Shown piece by piece: positions 9,348 through 18,168 of a stretch of DNA of 64,000 nt. The position numbers and the translations under genes were made by a program. The number at the start of each line of letters is the position of its first letter. Position 1 is the first letter of the stretch. The stretch lies in contig JAJDTJ010000128.1 of the NCBI GenBank assembly GCA_022827225.1, positions 30,914-94,913 on the forward strand, in the 5' to 3' direction. Source of the DNA: Candidatus Poribacteria bacterium (lineage in GTDB: Bacteria > Poribacteria > WGA-4E > WGA-3G). The notes below the pieces were generated by a model. The model did not search any database and was not told where the DNA came from. It worked only from the letters and a program-made list of their open reading frames with translations.

Positions 9348-10148
9348 TCACGGCTTGGTGTCCGTGTTAACAGGCGGCTCATCGTTGTTAAGAAACCGCT
9401 CAATGGTGTTAATCGTCGCTGGACTTGTACGGAAATCGGCGACCCACGGTTCGCGGAAATATGCCTGCTTTTCACGGGGTAAGGCGGAAAGCACTTCGGG
9501 TGGAACCCGGAGCCGGTGCCAATGTGTTGCCAGATGCGCATAGGCGTTTAGCACTGCCACTCGTGGGGTTTCGCGTTGCCAGACAGGCCCCGCATGACAC
9601 AGGTTTTCCGTGAAGAAGATTGCACTCCCTGCCGGGCACTCATAGGTCATCAGGAACGGACTCCGTTTCCCATCCTCTAACGACATGTGATCCGGATGCA
9701 TTGGAAAATTAGACTTATGGCTGCCCGCGATGAAGTGTGTCGCACCGTCATTCTTACTAATATCCGTCAGTTCAAAGACGACACGCACCATCCCGGCATG
9801 AATCCGTCCGTTATTAACGCGATATCCAAAGATCGGATCGCCTTGTTGCGGACCGCCGCCGTGAAGTCCACCGTGCTCCTGTCCTTTTCTACGCCAGACA
9901 GAGAAACTGTTCTCTAACCGGACATCGGGACCAATAATTTGGTGTAATACCTCCAACACCTTCGGATGGTCAATCAAGACGCTTGCAGGACCGCCCGGCA
10001 CAGCGCGGTGTTCCGGTGGCAAGGATTCAGGGTTATGGTGTATTCTCTCAATCTGTTCAACGATTGCGCCCACTTCGTCCTGTTCAAGGATCGCCGGACG
10101 CACGAGGAAACCGGTCAAGTCAAATCGAAATTTTTCTTCATCTGTCAT
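9348..10148 (-). CDS. PhyH-family Fe/2-oxoglutarate oxygenase-like protein, HxG variant
   Basis: 266 residues with a phytanoyl-CoA dioxygenase-like layout: N-terminal FDLTGFLV, a central LHGGG where the family normally has HxD, then FELTDISKNDGATHFIAGSHKS, a distal ENLCHAGPVW histidine and RVAVLNAY, whose Arg would bind 2-oxoglutarate. The acidic iron ligand is replaced by Gly (H-G-G). In the wider family an HxA/HxG motif is the hallmark of Fe/2OG halogenases such as SyrB2 and WelO5, but an inactive or re-wired oxygenase is equally possible. The ATG has a good AAGGAGAT site. Substrate unknown. Confidence 0.82.
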   Translation of the reverse strand: MTDEEKFRFDLTGFLVRPAILEQDEVGAIVEQIERIHHNPESLPPEHRAVPGGPASVLIDHPKVLEVLHQIIGPDVRLENSFSVWRRKGQEHGGLHGGGPQQGDPIFGYRVNNGRIHAGMVRVVFELTDISKNDGATHFIAGSHKSNFPMHPDHMSLEDGKRSPFLMTYECPAGSAIFFTENLCHAGPVWQRETPRVAVLNAYAHLATHWHRLRVPPEVLSALPREKQAYFREPWVADFRTSPATINTIERFLNNDEPPVNTDTKP

Positions 10149-10253
10149 CGGTTAATCTCCTTCCTTAACTCTATTGAGATAGTGAATTACAATATGTGTC
10201 CCTTTACTCTGTGGGGTTTCTTTTTGAAAGGGTTCCGAAATTTTAGAATAAAT

Positions 10254-10769
10254 CTAACCTTTCAAGACTAAGGCGAGATTTTTTGCTTGTCCACATTTAC
10301 TTCTCTTAATTGCTATGTTTTGACTAAGGAAACGAATTTTGGCACGTTCAAGTTTGTAGCGTTGCGACTTATCTATGCCTCTACCATAAAACAGGACGGG
10401 AATGCATGTGATTTTGAGTGCTTTTAGTGCTTCTATCGCAGGCTCTGATAATTTCCTGAATACCTCCACGACAAAGTCAGCTGCACCTTGCAACTGGTCG
10501 GCTACTCCCGAGGTTTTGAAGGTACCACTCTTGAGTTCTATGAGAACAACAGATAAACTGTTTTGGGTGTCGCCCGCACAGAAGAGAACATAGTCACACC
10601 GTTTCGTGTTTATTTTCTGTTGTTCAAATTCACATTCAAGGTTTACAATAGCGCTATCGGATGGAACATCAGTGAGGTGTACACGACATCCATCCCCACT
10701 ACAAGAGTTGCTCAGGCATTCTTGATTGACTTGCTCCTTGATTTCTGCAAGAAGCTCCTTTAATCCCAC
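10254..10769 (-). CDS. Small protein with PD-(D/E)xK-like nuclease signature, partner of ATPase
   Basis: 171 residues. CDYVLFC followed ~15 residues later by VVLIELKSG and then DQLQGAADF matches the D...ExK...Q order of restriction-endonuclease-like folds. The Cys-rich N-terminus (CLSNSCSGDGC) is unusual. It starts with GTG, preceded by GGGAGGGCAAGGA, and overlaps the end of the upstream ATPase gene by 10 nt, so the two are translationally coupled. An ATPase with a small nuclease is a common layout in anti-phage systems, but I do not recognise this exact pair. Nuclease assignment is inferred from the motif only. Confidence 0.7.
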   Translation of the reverse strand: MGLKELLAEIKEQVNQECLSNSCSGDGCRVHLTDVPSDSAIVNLECEFEQQKINTKRCDYVLFCAGDTQNSLSVVLIELKSGTFKTSGVADQLQGAADFVVEVFRKLSEPAIEALKALKITCIPVLFYGRGIDKSQRYKLERAKIRFLSQNIAIKRSKCGQAKNLALVLKG

Positions 10770-12265
10770 TCCTTGCCCTCCCTGTTGACTTCTTCGAGTA
10801 GATCTTGGAGGTTAACAGAACTGTCATAAAGTTTATCAGCCACATCTTCGTAATCTTTTGGTTCTATGCCTTCAGTGGGGTCAAATGGAATCTGTTTCAC
10901 TATCCCATCTGTTTGGAACCACCATGTGCCTACTTCTTCTGGTAACAACCAATGTACTTGTGCCATCTTTTTCACTTTCTGGACACCTTTTCGCTTGAGT
11001 TCCCCTATCCGAATCAGGTTCGCTATTTCTTTAAGGAGCCAATCACTGTGGGTTGTTACAACGACACGCACGCCAGCGCGGACTAAGCCAGCAAGAGTTA
11101 GTGCTATATCAGTTTGTGCCCCGGGGTGCAAATGCGCCTCCGGTTCCTCAATGATGAGTGTATCGTTGAAGTGGATACCACTTCGGAGAAACAGAACTAA
11201 AGGAGCAAGTTCAGATACCATTGCGGAGACGCGAGTGAGTCGAACCTCATCTTCTATTTGTTTTGGATGATAAAGGAATTCCGGGTATCCTCCGGGGACA
11301 GGTTTCATGAGAATTTGTCCTGCAAGTACATCTGATTCCAAGGTGTCAGCTAGGTAAGTTATTCTTTCGTCAGGTTCGGTAGTTTCACTATGGAGTATGA
11401 GTTTTTGCATGAAGTCTGCGATCACGCCTGAAAAGGTTGGAACCGCTAAAGGGGTCAAACCCGCGCGGGTTGCCCCGCCAACAAGGGAACTCGCAATAAC
11501 CCGGTGACTTTGCATGATACCACTCCGAGCGGCAGGCAAATAGTACCTTTCTCGTTGTGCTACGTTAAGTCCAGGGAAAATTTCAGGGCAAAGCACTAAG
11601 AGTTCTTCAAGGTCAAGACTTTCTGCTGCCAACCACTTATTCTCGGTGAGAAGTATCATGTCTTCGTTGAGATACCCGTCTCCAATCGCCTCCGATTTGT
11701 CAGTCTTTATATTAAAGTTCCAGAGAGCTTGACTTTCTTCATAGACTTTCAACGCAACTTTCATCTCGTCAGTTTGACTGTCCGTTTTTTGAATTATCTC
11801 GGACACTGAACCAATATCAAAGCAACGTCCAAGTTCAACTTCTAAAGCGCGCCCAGAAAAGATTGAATCCTTAAAATTGGACATTGCTAATTTACGAATT
11901 TCCTGTGGCAGATCAGAGAATGTGAAAGGTCTGTTACTCGCTGCTAGCTTGGAAACTATATGCTGAGCTTCCTCTTCGGAGGAGAAAAAGGCAGCAGATA
12001 AACCCTTTTGAGAACCATGGTCAGTTTTTGAAAGACTTCTAAAGATCGCTGGCAGAGGTATTCGTGAAAAACCGTCAAAAATACCGTGTAACGCATAGAT
12101 AAGCGTAGAAAAATAAGTTTTCCCAGTGTTACTCGGACCTACGAACACTGTCAATGGACGGAGGTCAATTGTCGCTTCTGCTATCGGACCGAAGTTCTTG
12201 ACAGCAATTTCGACATTCGGGTACTTTGGCACCTCTGAGGTTTCAGGCTTTTTTGTTTCACTCAT
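10760..12265 (-). CDS. AAA/ABC-type (OLD/RecF-like) ATPase
   Basis: 501 residues. N-terminal VKNFGPIAEATIDLRPLTVF leads into Walker A GPSNTGKT (43-50). The C-terminal half has the Walker B/D-loop DTLIIEEPEAHLHP (about 367-380) and the H-loop VVTTHSDWLL, typical of RecF/OLD/SMC-like AAA_15/AAA_21 proteins. The middle (~100-330) is a poorly conserved helical insertion. No TOPRIM domain is visible, so it is not a full OLD nuclease. The ATG overlaps the stop of the upstream DUF1611 gene (ATGAGTGA), and its own 3' end overlaps the nuclease-like gene: three overlapping genes in a row. Probably a cytoplasmic defence or DNA-transaction ATPase. Confidence 0.85.
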   Translation of the reverse strand: MSETKKPETSEVPKYPNVEIAVKNFGPIAEATIDLRPLTVFVGPSNTGKTYFSTLIYALHGIFDGFSRIPLPAIFRSLSKTDHGSQKGLSAAFFSSEEEAQHIVSKLAASNRPFTFSDLPQEIRKLAMSNFKDSIFSGRALEVELGRCFDIGSVSEIIQKTDSQTDEMKVALKVYEESQALWNFNIKTDKSEAIGDGYLNEDMILLTENKWLAAESLDLEELLVLCPEIFPGLNVAQRERYYLPAARSGIMQSHRVIASSLVGGATRAGLTPLAVPTFSGVIADFMQKLILHSETTEPDERITYLADTLESDVLAGQILMKPVPGGYPEFLYHPKQIEDEVRLTRVSAMVSELAPLVLFLRSGIHFNDTLIIEEPEAHLHPGAQTDIALTLAGLVRAGVRVVVTTHSDWLLKEIANLIRIGELKRKGVQKVKKMAQVHWLLPEEVGTWWFQTDGIVKQIPFDPTEGIEPKDYEDVADKLYDSSVNLQDLLEEVNREGKEWD

Positions 12266-13337
12266 TGGAGTCTCTCCCTATTTTTTCGTGTATCTTTTGC
12301 ACAGCATCAACCAGTTTATCTGCGCCGAACCGTACGACATCCGTTGCTGGCAGCCCCGTTTCCACCTCTGCTGCTTTTATCGCTTCATGTGCCTCATTTT
12401 CAGAGAGATCGAAGCAATTCAACGCTAATCCAATCACTTTCGCAGGTTTTATCGGTGCTGCTAACGTCTCATAGTGTGCGATCATCTCAGTTAACGACGG
12501 CAACGGCACTGTATACCGCGCAACCGTGTCCCGCGAGGGTTGATGACAGAAGATCATCGCATCGGGTAGGCTGCCGTGCAGCAGGCTTAACGTTACGCCT
12601 GAATAACCCGGATGCACTAACGAACCTTGTCCTTCAACGATAAGCAGTTCGTGATTTTTTGCACCATTAAGCACGATCTGCTCTGCTGCACCGGCAGTAA
12701 AATCGGAGACGACAGCGTCAATCGCAATGCCCCACCCCCAGACCATAATCCCGTTCTGTCCGGTTGGACAAAATTCGGCATTCACGCCACGTTCCCGTGC
12801 GGCGCGCGTTACCTCTATCCCAGAGAGCATCTTCCCGACACGGCAATCGGAACCGACTGTCAGGATAACCGTGGCATCGACATCGGCGGCTTTGCACGTC
12901 GCGACAGGTAAATCATCAGGCGGTTTCCGGGCATCCCATAGAACCACATTGTGTGCCGCTGCGAGTTCGGACAATTCCGAATCTTCGCCCAGGAATCGGT
13001 GGAGTCCGCTCATAACGTGTAAACCGTTGTGTATTGCCTCGCGAAGGATTGCGCGCCAAGGATGTGGCAATTCGCCGCCGGGTGGCGCAATGCCGATAGC
13101 AAGCATCGTCGGATTGAACCGCATCGCTTCAGCGAGGTCCCGGACAACTGGAATTCCCTCCCCGATCTCAATGACTTCGCTAACATCTCGACCCGCCTTC
13201 GTGCTATCAATGACAGCAACGACGTTATCCGGGAGGTAACGAACTAACACCGTGGCGGTTTTCGATTCAAGGACACCGAATGAACCTTCGGCAAGGATCG
13301 CTATTCTGTGTGATTTCGGTTGTAACTGCTGTTCCAT
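12258..13337 (-). CDS. DUF1611 / DgcN-family protein
   Basis: 359 residues matching DUF1611 along its length: an N-terminal Rossmann-like half (VVAVIDSTKAGRDVSEV, LAIGIAPPGGELP) and a C-terminal P-loop half starting TVGSDCRVGKM with VEGQGSLVHPGYSGVTLSLLHG. Members include DgcN, a D-amino-acid N-acetyltransferase of D-glutamate catabolism; the reaction here is unproven. It is first of a three-gene overlapping set with the ATPase and nuclease-like genes, which is an odd partnership for a metabolic enzyme. Start ATG at 13337. Confidence 0.82.
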   Translation of the reverse strand: MEQQLQPKSHRIAILAEGSFGVLESKTATVLVRYLPDNVVAVIDSTKAGRDVSEVIEIGEGIPVVRDLAEAMRFNPTMLAIGIAPPGGELPHPWRAILREAIHNGLHVMSGLHRFLGEDSELSELAAAHNVVLWDARKPPDDLPVATCKAADVDATVILTVGSDCRVGKMLSGIEVTRAARERGVNAEFCPTGQNGIMVWGWGIAIDAVVSDFTAGAAEQIVLNGAKNHELLIVEGQGSLVHPGYSGVTLSLLHGSLPDAMIFCHQPSRDTVARYTVPLPSLTEMIAHYETLAAPIKPAKVIGLALNCFDLSENEAHEAIKAAEVETGLPATDVVRFGADKLVDAVQKIHEKIGRDSNE

Positions 13338-13450
13338 TTTTTCTGCGTCTTTTCAGTCAGGATAAATATATCTGTAGATTACCACAAATCTCAATCAATT
13401 TCAAGTTTTAAGAAGATTGACCCGAGGCTATTTAGTTTTCGGTCTTTGTG

Positions 13451-13480
13451 TTGACAAACACCCTTATCTTATAGTATTAT
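13451..13480 (+). promoter_or_regulatory. Sigma-70-like promoter of the secreted protein gene
   Basis: TTGACA (13451-13456), 18 bp, TATTAT (13475-13480). It lies ~110 bp before the start codon of the gene at 13589, in AT-rich DNA. Confidence 0.6.
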
Positions 13481-13588
13481 TGTTACGATAAACGCAGTGA
13501 AGAACGATTATGTTGTAAACGACTCAAACGCACAATGTCCAACTAATTTCAGTTGAAACAACTTTTCAGAAATATAAGGAGGTAGAAA

Positions 13589-14278
13589 ATGAAGAACGTT
13601 TTTCACCTTATGTTCTGCGCTGTTCTTGTCGTTCTGTTTGTTTCGCCTATTAATCTTGTATTTGCACGTGCATTCAACAACGATTTTGAAACGGGCGATC
13701 TCACAGATTGGGAGAAAACAGGAACAGCTTTTGATTTTCAGCCGACTTGGGGCGATAACCCAACAGCTCGAAACCGTGGACAGCCTTCTGAACATCAAGG
13801 CGATTGGTGGCTCGGACTGGCTGAGAAATACCAGGGGCCCGTTAAAGGCAAGGCACTCGGACAGAATCCCGGCGACCTCGCGGATGGCGTAGATGCCCCG
13901 CAAGGTACATTGACTTCAATGAAGTTCACAATTATCGGGAGCACAATGAATTTCCTTATTGGAGGCGGCAATCGCGCTTGGGGCACTGCTGAACCCTGCT
14001 GTGTGAACCTTGTCATCGATGAAAAGGTTGAACGCACAATGACCGGGAATAATACCGAAACCATGGCCCGACAGGAATGGGATGTGTCCGACCTCCACGG
14101 TAAACTCGCGCAGCTTGTGGTTATTGATAATAGCAGCGGCGGTTGGGGGCATCCCAACTTTGACGATGTCCATCAAGCTGACAGAAACGGCAATAACATA
14201 CCTTGGTCACAGGTTGCTGCTGTTGACGCTCGCGGTAAACTGGCTGTCACCTGGGCACAAATGAAAAAGTACTACTAA
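13589..14278 (+). CDS. Secreted sugar-binding-like protein with LAVTW C-terminal tail
   Basis: 229 residues. The first ~27 form a Sec signal peptide (MKNVFHLMFCAVLVVLF, cleavage near VFARA). The mature part begins FETGDLTDWEKTG and contains FLIGGGNRAWG, WDVSDLHGKLAQLVVID and SSGGWGHPNFDDV, the pattern of the lectin-like module found beside GH32 levanases. The extreme C-terminus, GKLAVTWAQMKKYY, is shared in form with the LamG protein at 53715 (GKLAVTWGRIKSE) and may be a recurring tail of exported proteins in this lineage. It has a strong AGGAGG site and its own promoter and terminator, so it is monocistronic. Confidence 0.8.
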   Translation: MKNVFHLMFCAVLVVLFVSPINLVFARAFNNDFETGDLTDWEKTGTAFDFQPTWGDNPTARNRGQPSEHQGDWWLGLAEKYQGPVKGKALGQNPGDLADGVDAPQGTLTSMKFTIIGSTMNFLIGGGNRAWGTAEPCCVNLVIDEKVERTMTGNNTETMARQEWDVSDLHGKLAQLVVIDNSSGGWGHPNFDDVHQADRNGNNIPWSQVAAVDARGKLAVTWAQMKKYY

Positions 14279-14316
14279 TCCGGCAACACACAACATAATC
14301 ATTCTTCCATCCCGCT

Positions 14317-14350
14317 ATAAAAAAAGATACCAGATGGTATCTTTTTTTAT
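14317..14350 (+). terminator. Rho-independent terminator
   Basis: A perfect 15-bp inverted repeat (14317-14331 / 14336-14350) with an AGAT loop and a T7 run in its 3' arm, 38 nt after the secreted protein gene. The A-tract on the other strand lets it act in both directions, which would also end the minus-strand gene region. Confidence 0.85.
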
Positions 14351-14386
14351 GGATTTTACGTAGCACAGGTTTCAAAATCCGAACTT

Positions 14387-14418
14387 CTGATGGCTGATGG
14401 CTGACGACTGACAACCAT
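14387..14418. repeat. CTGATGGCTGA-type intergenic repeat
   Basis: CTGATGGCTGATGGCTGACG followed by ACTGACAACCATT; a member of the same family as 9319, 20322, 47745 and 47851, ending in ACCATT just beyond the stop of the next gene. Confidence 0.5.
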
Positions 14419-15296
14419 TACAGAAATTGCCGGAGATATCTACCACCGAGTGCGAAACCGTCTAACCCTGGCGCGCCTCGGTCCTCGTTTTCGACACACA
14501 GCACATAGTCGTAACCAGATTCCTGTAGCGCACCAATGATGGTTCCCCAATTCAGTTGCCCGCGTCCGGGGACACGGTATTGCCACCACCAGTTTCCTAT
14601 AATCCCTTGACGGAACTTCATGTGCGGACTGATTTCGCAATCTTTTACATCCGCATAATACCATTTGCCGTTGAACATACGGATAGCGTCCTCAGCCGGT
14701 AAAATACCCATCCATAACCAGTGCGATGGATCGCAAGAGAGTCCGAGTGCGTTTGACGGAATTGCCTCGAGGATCCGTTCCCACATTTCGGGGTTACAGG
14801 CGATATTGCCCATCCGAACGGCGCAATCCAGTGCCATCTGCACGCCTCTCTCTTCGGCGAAACGGACAACCGGTGTCCACATCTCCTTGAATCGTCCGAC
14901 AAGTTCAACCGATCGGTCGCCCGGGTTTCCAGGTTCCGAAGAGAATTGTCCATAAAAGTGCCAACTGACAGGACTCCCGGCATACGTCACGACGACTGGC
15001 GCGTCGAGGATGTGTGCTGCTTCAATCGCCTGCATTAATGTCTCGCGCGCCTTCTCTCGTGTTCCCGGATCGTCGTCAAGAAGGTTACAGTGTGATGTTA
15101 AAGCAGCGAGATAGACCCCGTGCGTTTCCAGAATTTCCTTGACCGCCTCGCCACCAGATTGTATAATGACACTCGGTTCAAAGGCACCGGTGGCATTAGG
15201 ACGGATTGCGTCAAACCCGTTCGCCTTTGCCCACGCTGCACAGTCAGCGAGGCTCCAACCGCCGTCGCCCGCGCTTGTACTGAAACTTAAATCCAT
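14418..15296 (-). CDS. Sugar phosphate isomerase/epimerase-like TIM barrel protein
   Basis: About 292 residues of the xylose-isomerase-like TIM-barrel superfamily (AP_endonuc_2 fold). Recognisable pieces are SLADCAAWAKANGFDAIRPN, VVTYAGSPVSWH, NALGLSCDPSHWLWMG, WYYADVKDCEI and VLCVENEDRGAPGLDGF; the acidic and His residues in the last three would form the metal site. Start: the frame runs to 15341, but ATG 15296 has AAGAGAGAAAATT immediately upstream and begins with a typical barrel strand (MDLSFSTSAG). It diverges from the glycosylase gene with only 39 bp between starts. Likely acts on a sugar or cyclitol; substrate unknown. Confidence 0.82.
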   Translation of the reverse strand: MDLSFSTSAGDGGWSLADCAAWAKANGFDAIRPNATGAFEPSVIIQSGGEAVKEILETHGVYLAALTSHCNLLDDDPGTREKARETLMQAIEAAHILDAPVVVTYAGSPVSWHFYGQFSSEPGNPGDRSVELVGRFKEMWTPVVRFAEERGVQMALDCAVRMGNIACNPEMWERILEAIPSNALGLSCDPSHWLWMGILPAEDAIRMFNGKWYYADVKDCEISPHMKFRQGIIGNWWWQYRVPGRGQLNWGTIIGALQESGYDYVLCVENEDRGAPGLDGFALGGRYLRQFL

Positions 15297-15335
15297 AATT
15301 TTCTCTCTTTTTACAATATTGAGGACTTTTAACGT

Positions 15336-16022
15336 ATGCAAATTCTATGTCATGAAAACGTCACCGAAAAACTATATACGCTCTACAACCAACTCCTTGC
15401 GCAACACGGAGACCGTAAATGGTGGCCCGCGGATACACCATTTGAAGTCGCACTCGGCGCCATTTTAACACAAGCGACATCGTGGCGCAATGTCGAAAAA
15501 GCGATGGACAATCTCAGAAACGCCGGTGCGTTTACACCCGAACAGATCGCCTCCATCAGCCAAGCTGCATTGGAACGATTGATCCGACCGTCGCGTTATT
15601 TCCGCATGAAGGCAAAGAAAGTCCGCGCCTTTGTAGAATATATTGAGAAGCGTCCGATGCACGTGATGTTTGCGCAGGATGTCGCCGAATTGCGTGAAGA
15701 ACTGCTCTCTATCTACGGTGTCGGCCCCGAAACAGCGGATACCATTATCCTTTACGCTGCCGGTAAACCGAGTTTTGTTGTCGATAGTTATACCTATAGA
15801 CTCTTTTCACGATTAGGATGGGTTGAAGGGAAGTATAACTATGCGAAACTTCGCGCCCTATTTATGGACAACCTCCCGCACGATGCGGAATTGTTCAATG
15901 AATACCACGCCTTGATCGTCCGGCACGGCGCAAGGGTCTGTCTAAAGAAAACGCCAATATGCCAAGAGTGTCGTCTACATGCATCGTGTGCCTATTACAA
16001 TGCGTCTGAGCAGGAATCTTAG
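15336..16022 (+). CDS. Endonuclease III-like HhH-GPD DNA glycosylase (MagIII-like)
   Basis: 228 residues. WWPADTPFEVALGAILTQATSWRNVEKA is the N-terminal signature of the MagIII-type branch; the helix-hairpin-helix is LLSIYGVGPETADTIILYA and VVDSYTYR carries the conserved catalytic Asp. The C-terminus holds a [4Fe-4S] loop, C-x6-C-x2-C-x5-C (CLKKTPICQECRLHASC). The catalytic Lys of bifunctional EndoIII (GVGRKTA) is absent (GVGPETA), so a monofunctional base-excision glycosylase, perhaps for alkylated purines, is more likely than an AP lyase. ATG 15336 has GAGGA 10 nt upstream. Confidence 0.85.
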   Translation: MQILCHENVTEKLYTLYNQLLAQHGDRKWWPADTPFEVALGAILTQATSWRNVEKAMDNLRNAGAFTPEQIASISQAALERLIRPSRYFRMKAKKVRAFVEYIEKRPMHVMFAQDVAELREELLSIYGVGPETADTIILYAAGKPSFVVDSYTYRLFSRLGWVEGKYNYAKLRALFMDNLPHDAELFNEYHALIVRHGARVCLKKTPICQECRLHASCAYYNASEQES

Positions 16023-16080
16023 AGATACTGAAATAGATGGTTCACGGATACAGAAATGTTGAAGACTGTAGAGGGTCGGT

Positions 16081-18102
16081 TCACTCAGCGGCGCGCTGTT
16101 CAAGTTTTTGAAAAAAATCGGTTTCAGTGAGAATCGGGATCTCTAATTCCAAGGCTTTGGCGTATTTACTACCGGCACCTTCCCCAGCAATAAGGTAGTC
16201 CGTCTTGCTCGTCACACTACCGGTAACCCTGCCACCCCGCGCCTTAATCTCTTTGGATGCCTCCGTCCGCGTCATACCTGCAAGACTCCCCGTAACAACG
16301 AAGGTCTTCTCGCTGAAAAAACTATCAGTTACCTCACTCACTTCTGTACGAGTAGGGACTGCCGCTATCGTAAAACAGTATAAACCGGCTTGCCGCAATT
16401 TGTCAAGCAACGGCTGACTCTGAGAAAAGAAGTTGACAACACTTTCTGCTATCTGCGGACCGATACCGTCTACCGATTCAATCTCTTCCAGCGTCGCTTT
16501 GCTAAGCGCGTCCAAGGATGAGAAACGTTCAATGAGCAGCTCCGCGACCGTCTCTCCGACGTGAAAGATACCGAGTCCGAAAAGCACCTTCTCTACAGGT
16601 GCAGCCTTGCTCTGCTCAATCTGGTGGACAAGATTACGCGCAGACGGAACACCCATTCGATCCAGTTTGCTTAGCGGTTCTACTTCCAAAGCATAAAGAT
16701 CGGCAACATCGCGAACCAGTTTTTTATCTACCAATTGATTGATTGTAGCGGGCCCGAGACCTTCAATCTGGAGTGCGTTGCGCGAGGCGTAGTGCCCAAT
16801 TCGCCGTTTCAGTTGTGCGATGCATCCTACATTCACACACCGGACAGCGACCTCGTCTTCTGTACGTTGGACAGCGGTATGACACACCGGACAGCGATCT
16901 GGAAATACGAAAGCGACTTCAGTGCCGGTTCGGTCTGCTGTCAGGACTTCAACGATTTTAGGGATCACGTCCCCAGCGCGTTCGAGGACAATCCGATCAC
17001 CGACACGGATGTCTTTTGTCTGAATTTCTTGTTCGTTGTGTAGAGTAGCGTGCGTAATGGTGGCACCCGCAAGCACTACAGGTTTCAGAATCGCAACCGG
17101 TGTTAGTACACCTGTGCGTCCTACTTGGATTTCAATCTTTTCAATGGTTGTAGTGGCTTGCTGTGCATTGAACTTGTAGGCGATTGCCCAGCGCGGATAT
17201 TTGGAGGTCGCTCCGAGTTCATGTTGGTAGGAGAACCGGTCAACTTTTACGACAATACCGTCGGTCTCGTAAGGGAGGTCATGCCGTTTTTCGACCCACT
17301 GTTCATAGTAGCGCTGAACCTCTTCAATAGATTTATGGCAGGCAGTATGCGGATTACACCTCAATCCCCAACGCTTCATCTGTTCAAGCGATTCCGTATG
17401 TGTTGCGAATTCAAACCCTTCCACATAATTGAGATTGTAGACGAAAATATCTAACGGACGAGAAGCGGTGATAGATGCGTCTTGTAGCCGTAGCGACCCG
17501 GCAGCGGCGTTCCGAGGATTCGCGAAAGGCGGTTCCCCCGCTGCTTCACGCGCCGCATTGATAGCGTTGAGACGGTCTTTCGGAATGAATACCTCACCCC
17601 GGACCTCCAATACCGCGGGGATCCGTGTTTCCGTTTCCACAAGTCGCAACGGTACCGAACGGATTGTCCGTAAATTGTCTGTTATATCCTCGCCGTATTC
17701 ACCATCGCCGCGGGTGAGACCTCGAACAAATACCCCATCCTCATAAATCAACGAGACCCCTAAACCGTCTATTTTTAACTCTGTCGCATACTCGGCAGGT
17801 GCATCTTCTAATAACCGCTGGACACGTTCTCCGAATTCTCGTAGTTCCTGTGCGTCGTAGCTGTTATTCAGGCTCAGCATCGGGTTGCGATGCGGTATGC
17901 GGGTACCTAACACAGCACCACCGCCGACCCGCTGAGTTGGCGAATCTGGTGGAATAGGCGCGTCAGATGCCGCCTCAAGTTCCTCAAGCCGCTTCATAAG
18001 CACATCGAATTCAGCATCAGATATTTCCGGCTGATTTTCAATGTAGTATTTACGCTCATGATAGCGTATTAATGCTCTCAGATCATTAATTTCTGTCTGC
18101 AT
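16081..18102 (-). CDS. ligA: NAD-dependent DNA ligase LigA
   Basis: 673 residues, normal length for LigA. The N-terminal Ia domain (LIRYHERKYYIENQPEISDAEFD) binds NMN. The adenylated lysine lies in ELKIDGLGVSL (about 114). Downstream are RGEVFIP, ETDGIVVKVD and the OB fold (VGRTGVLTPVA), then a Cys4 zinc finger CPVC...CVNVGC (about 404-437), tandem HhH motifs, and a C-terminal BRCT domain (TFVVTGSLAGMTR, about 598-665). Seals nicks in replication and repair. It lies 66 bp downstream of the aldehyde dehydrogenase gene on the same strand and could be co-transcribed with the microcompartment genes. Confidence 0.97.
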   Translation of the reverse strand: MQTEINDLRALIRYHERKYYIENQPEISDAEFDVLMKRLEELEAASDAPIPPDSPTQRVGGGAVLGTRIPHRNPMLSLNNSYDAQELREFGERVQRLLEDAPAEYATELKIDGLGVSLIYEDGVFVRGLTRGDGEYGEDITDNLRTIRSVPLRLVETETRIPAVLEVRGEVFIPKDRLNAINAAREAAGEPPFANPRNAAAGSLRLQDASITASRPLDIFVYNLNYVEGFEFATHTESLEQMKRWGLRCNPHTACHKSIEEVQRYYEQWVEKRHDLPYETDGIVVKVDRFSYQHELGATSKYPRWAIAYKFNAQQATTTIEKIEIQVGRTGVLTPVAILKPVVLAGATITHATLHNEQEIQTKDIRVGDRIVLERAGDVIPKIVEVLTADRTGTEVAFVFPDRCPVCHTAVQRTEDEVAVRCVNVGCIAQLKRRIGHYASRNALQIEGLGPATINQLVDKKLVRDVADLYALEVEPLSKLDRMGVPSARNLVHQIEQSKAAPVEKVLFGLGIFHVGETVAELLIERFSSLDALSKATLEEIESVDGIGPQIAESVVNFFSQSQPLLDKLRQAGLYCFTIAAVPTRTEVSEVTDSFFSEKTFVVTGSLAGMTRTEASKEIKARGGRVTGSVTSKTDYLIAGEGAGSKYAKALELEIPILTETDFFQKLEQRAAE

Positions 18103-18168
18103 GACACTTTATCCAGTTTTAGAAAGATTTTAAGCAACCTGGACCGGTCGCGAATCAATCTACTTGCG

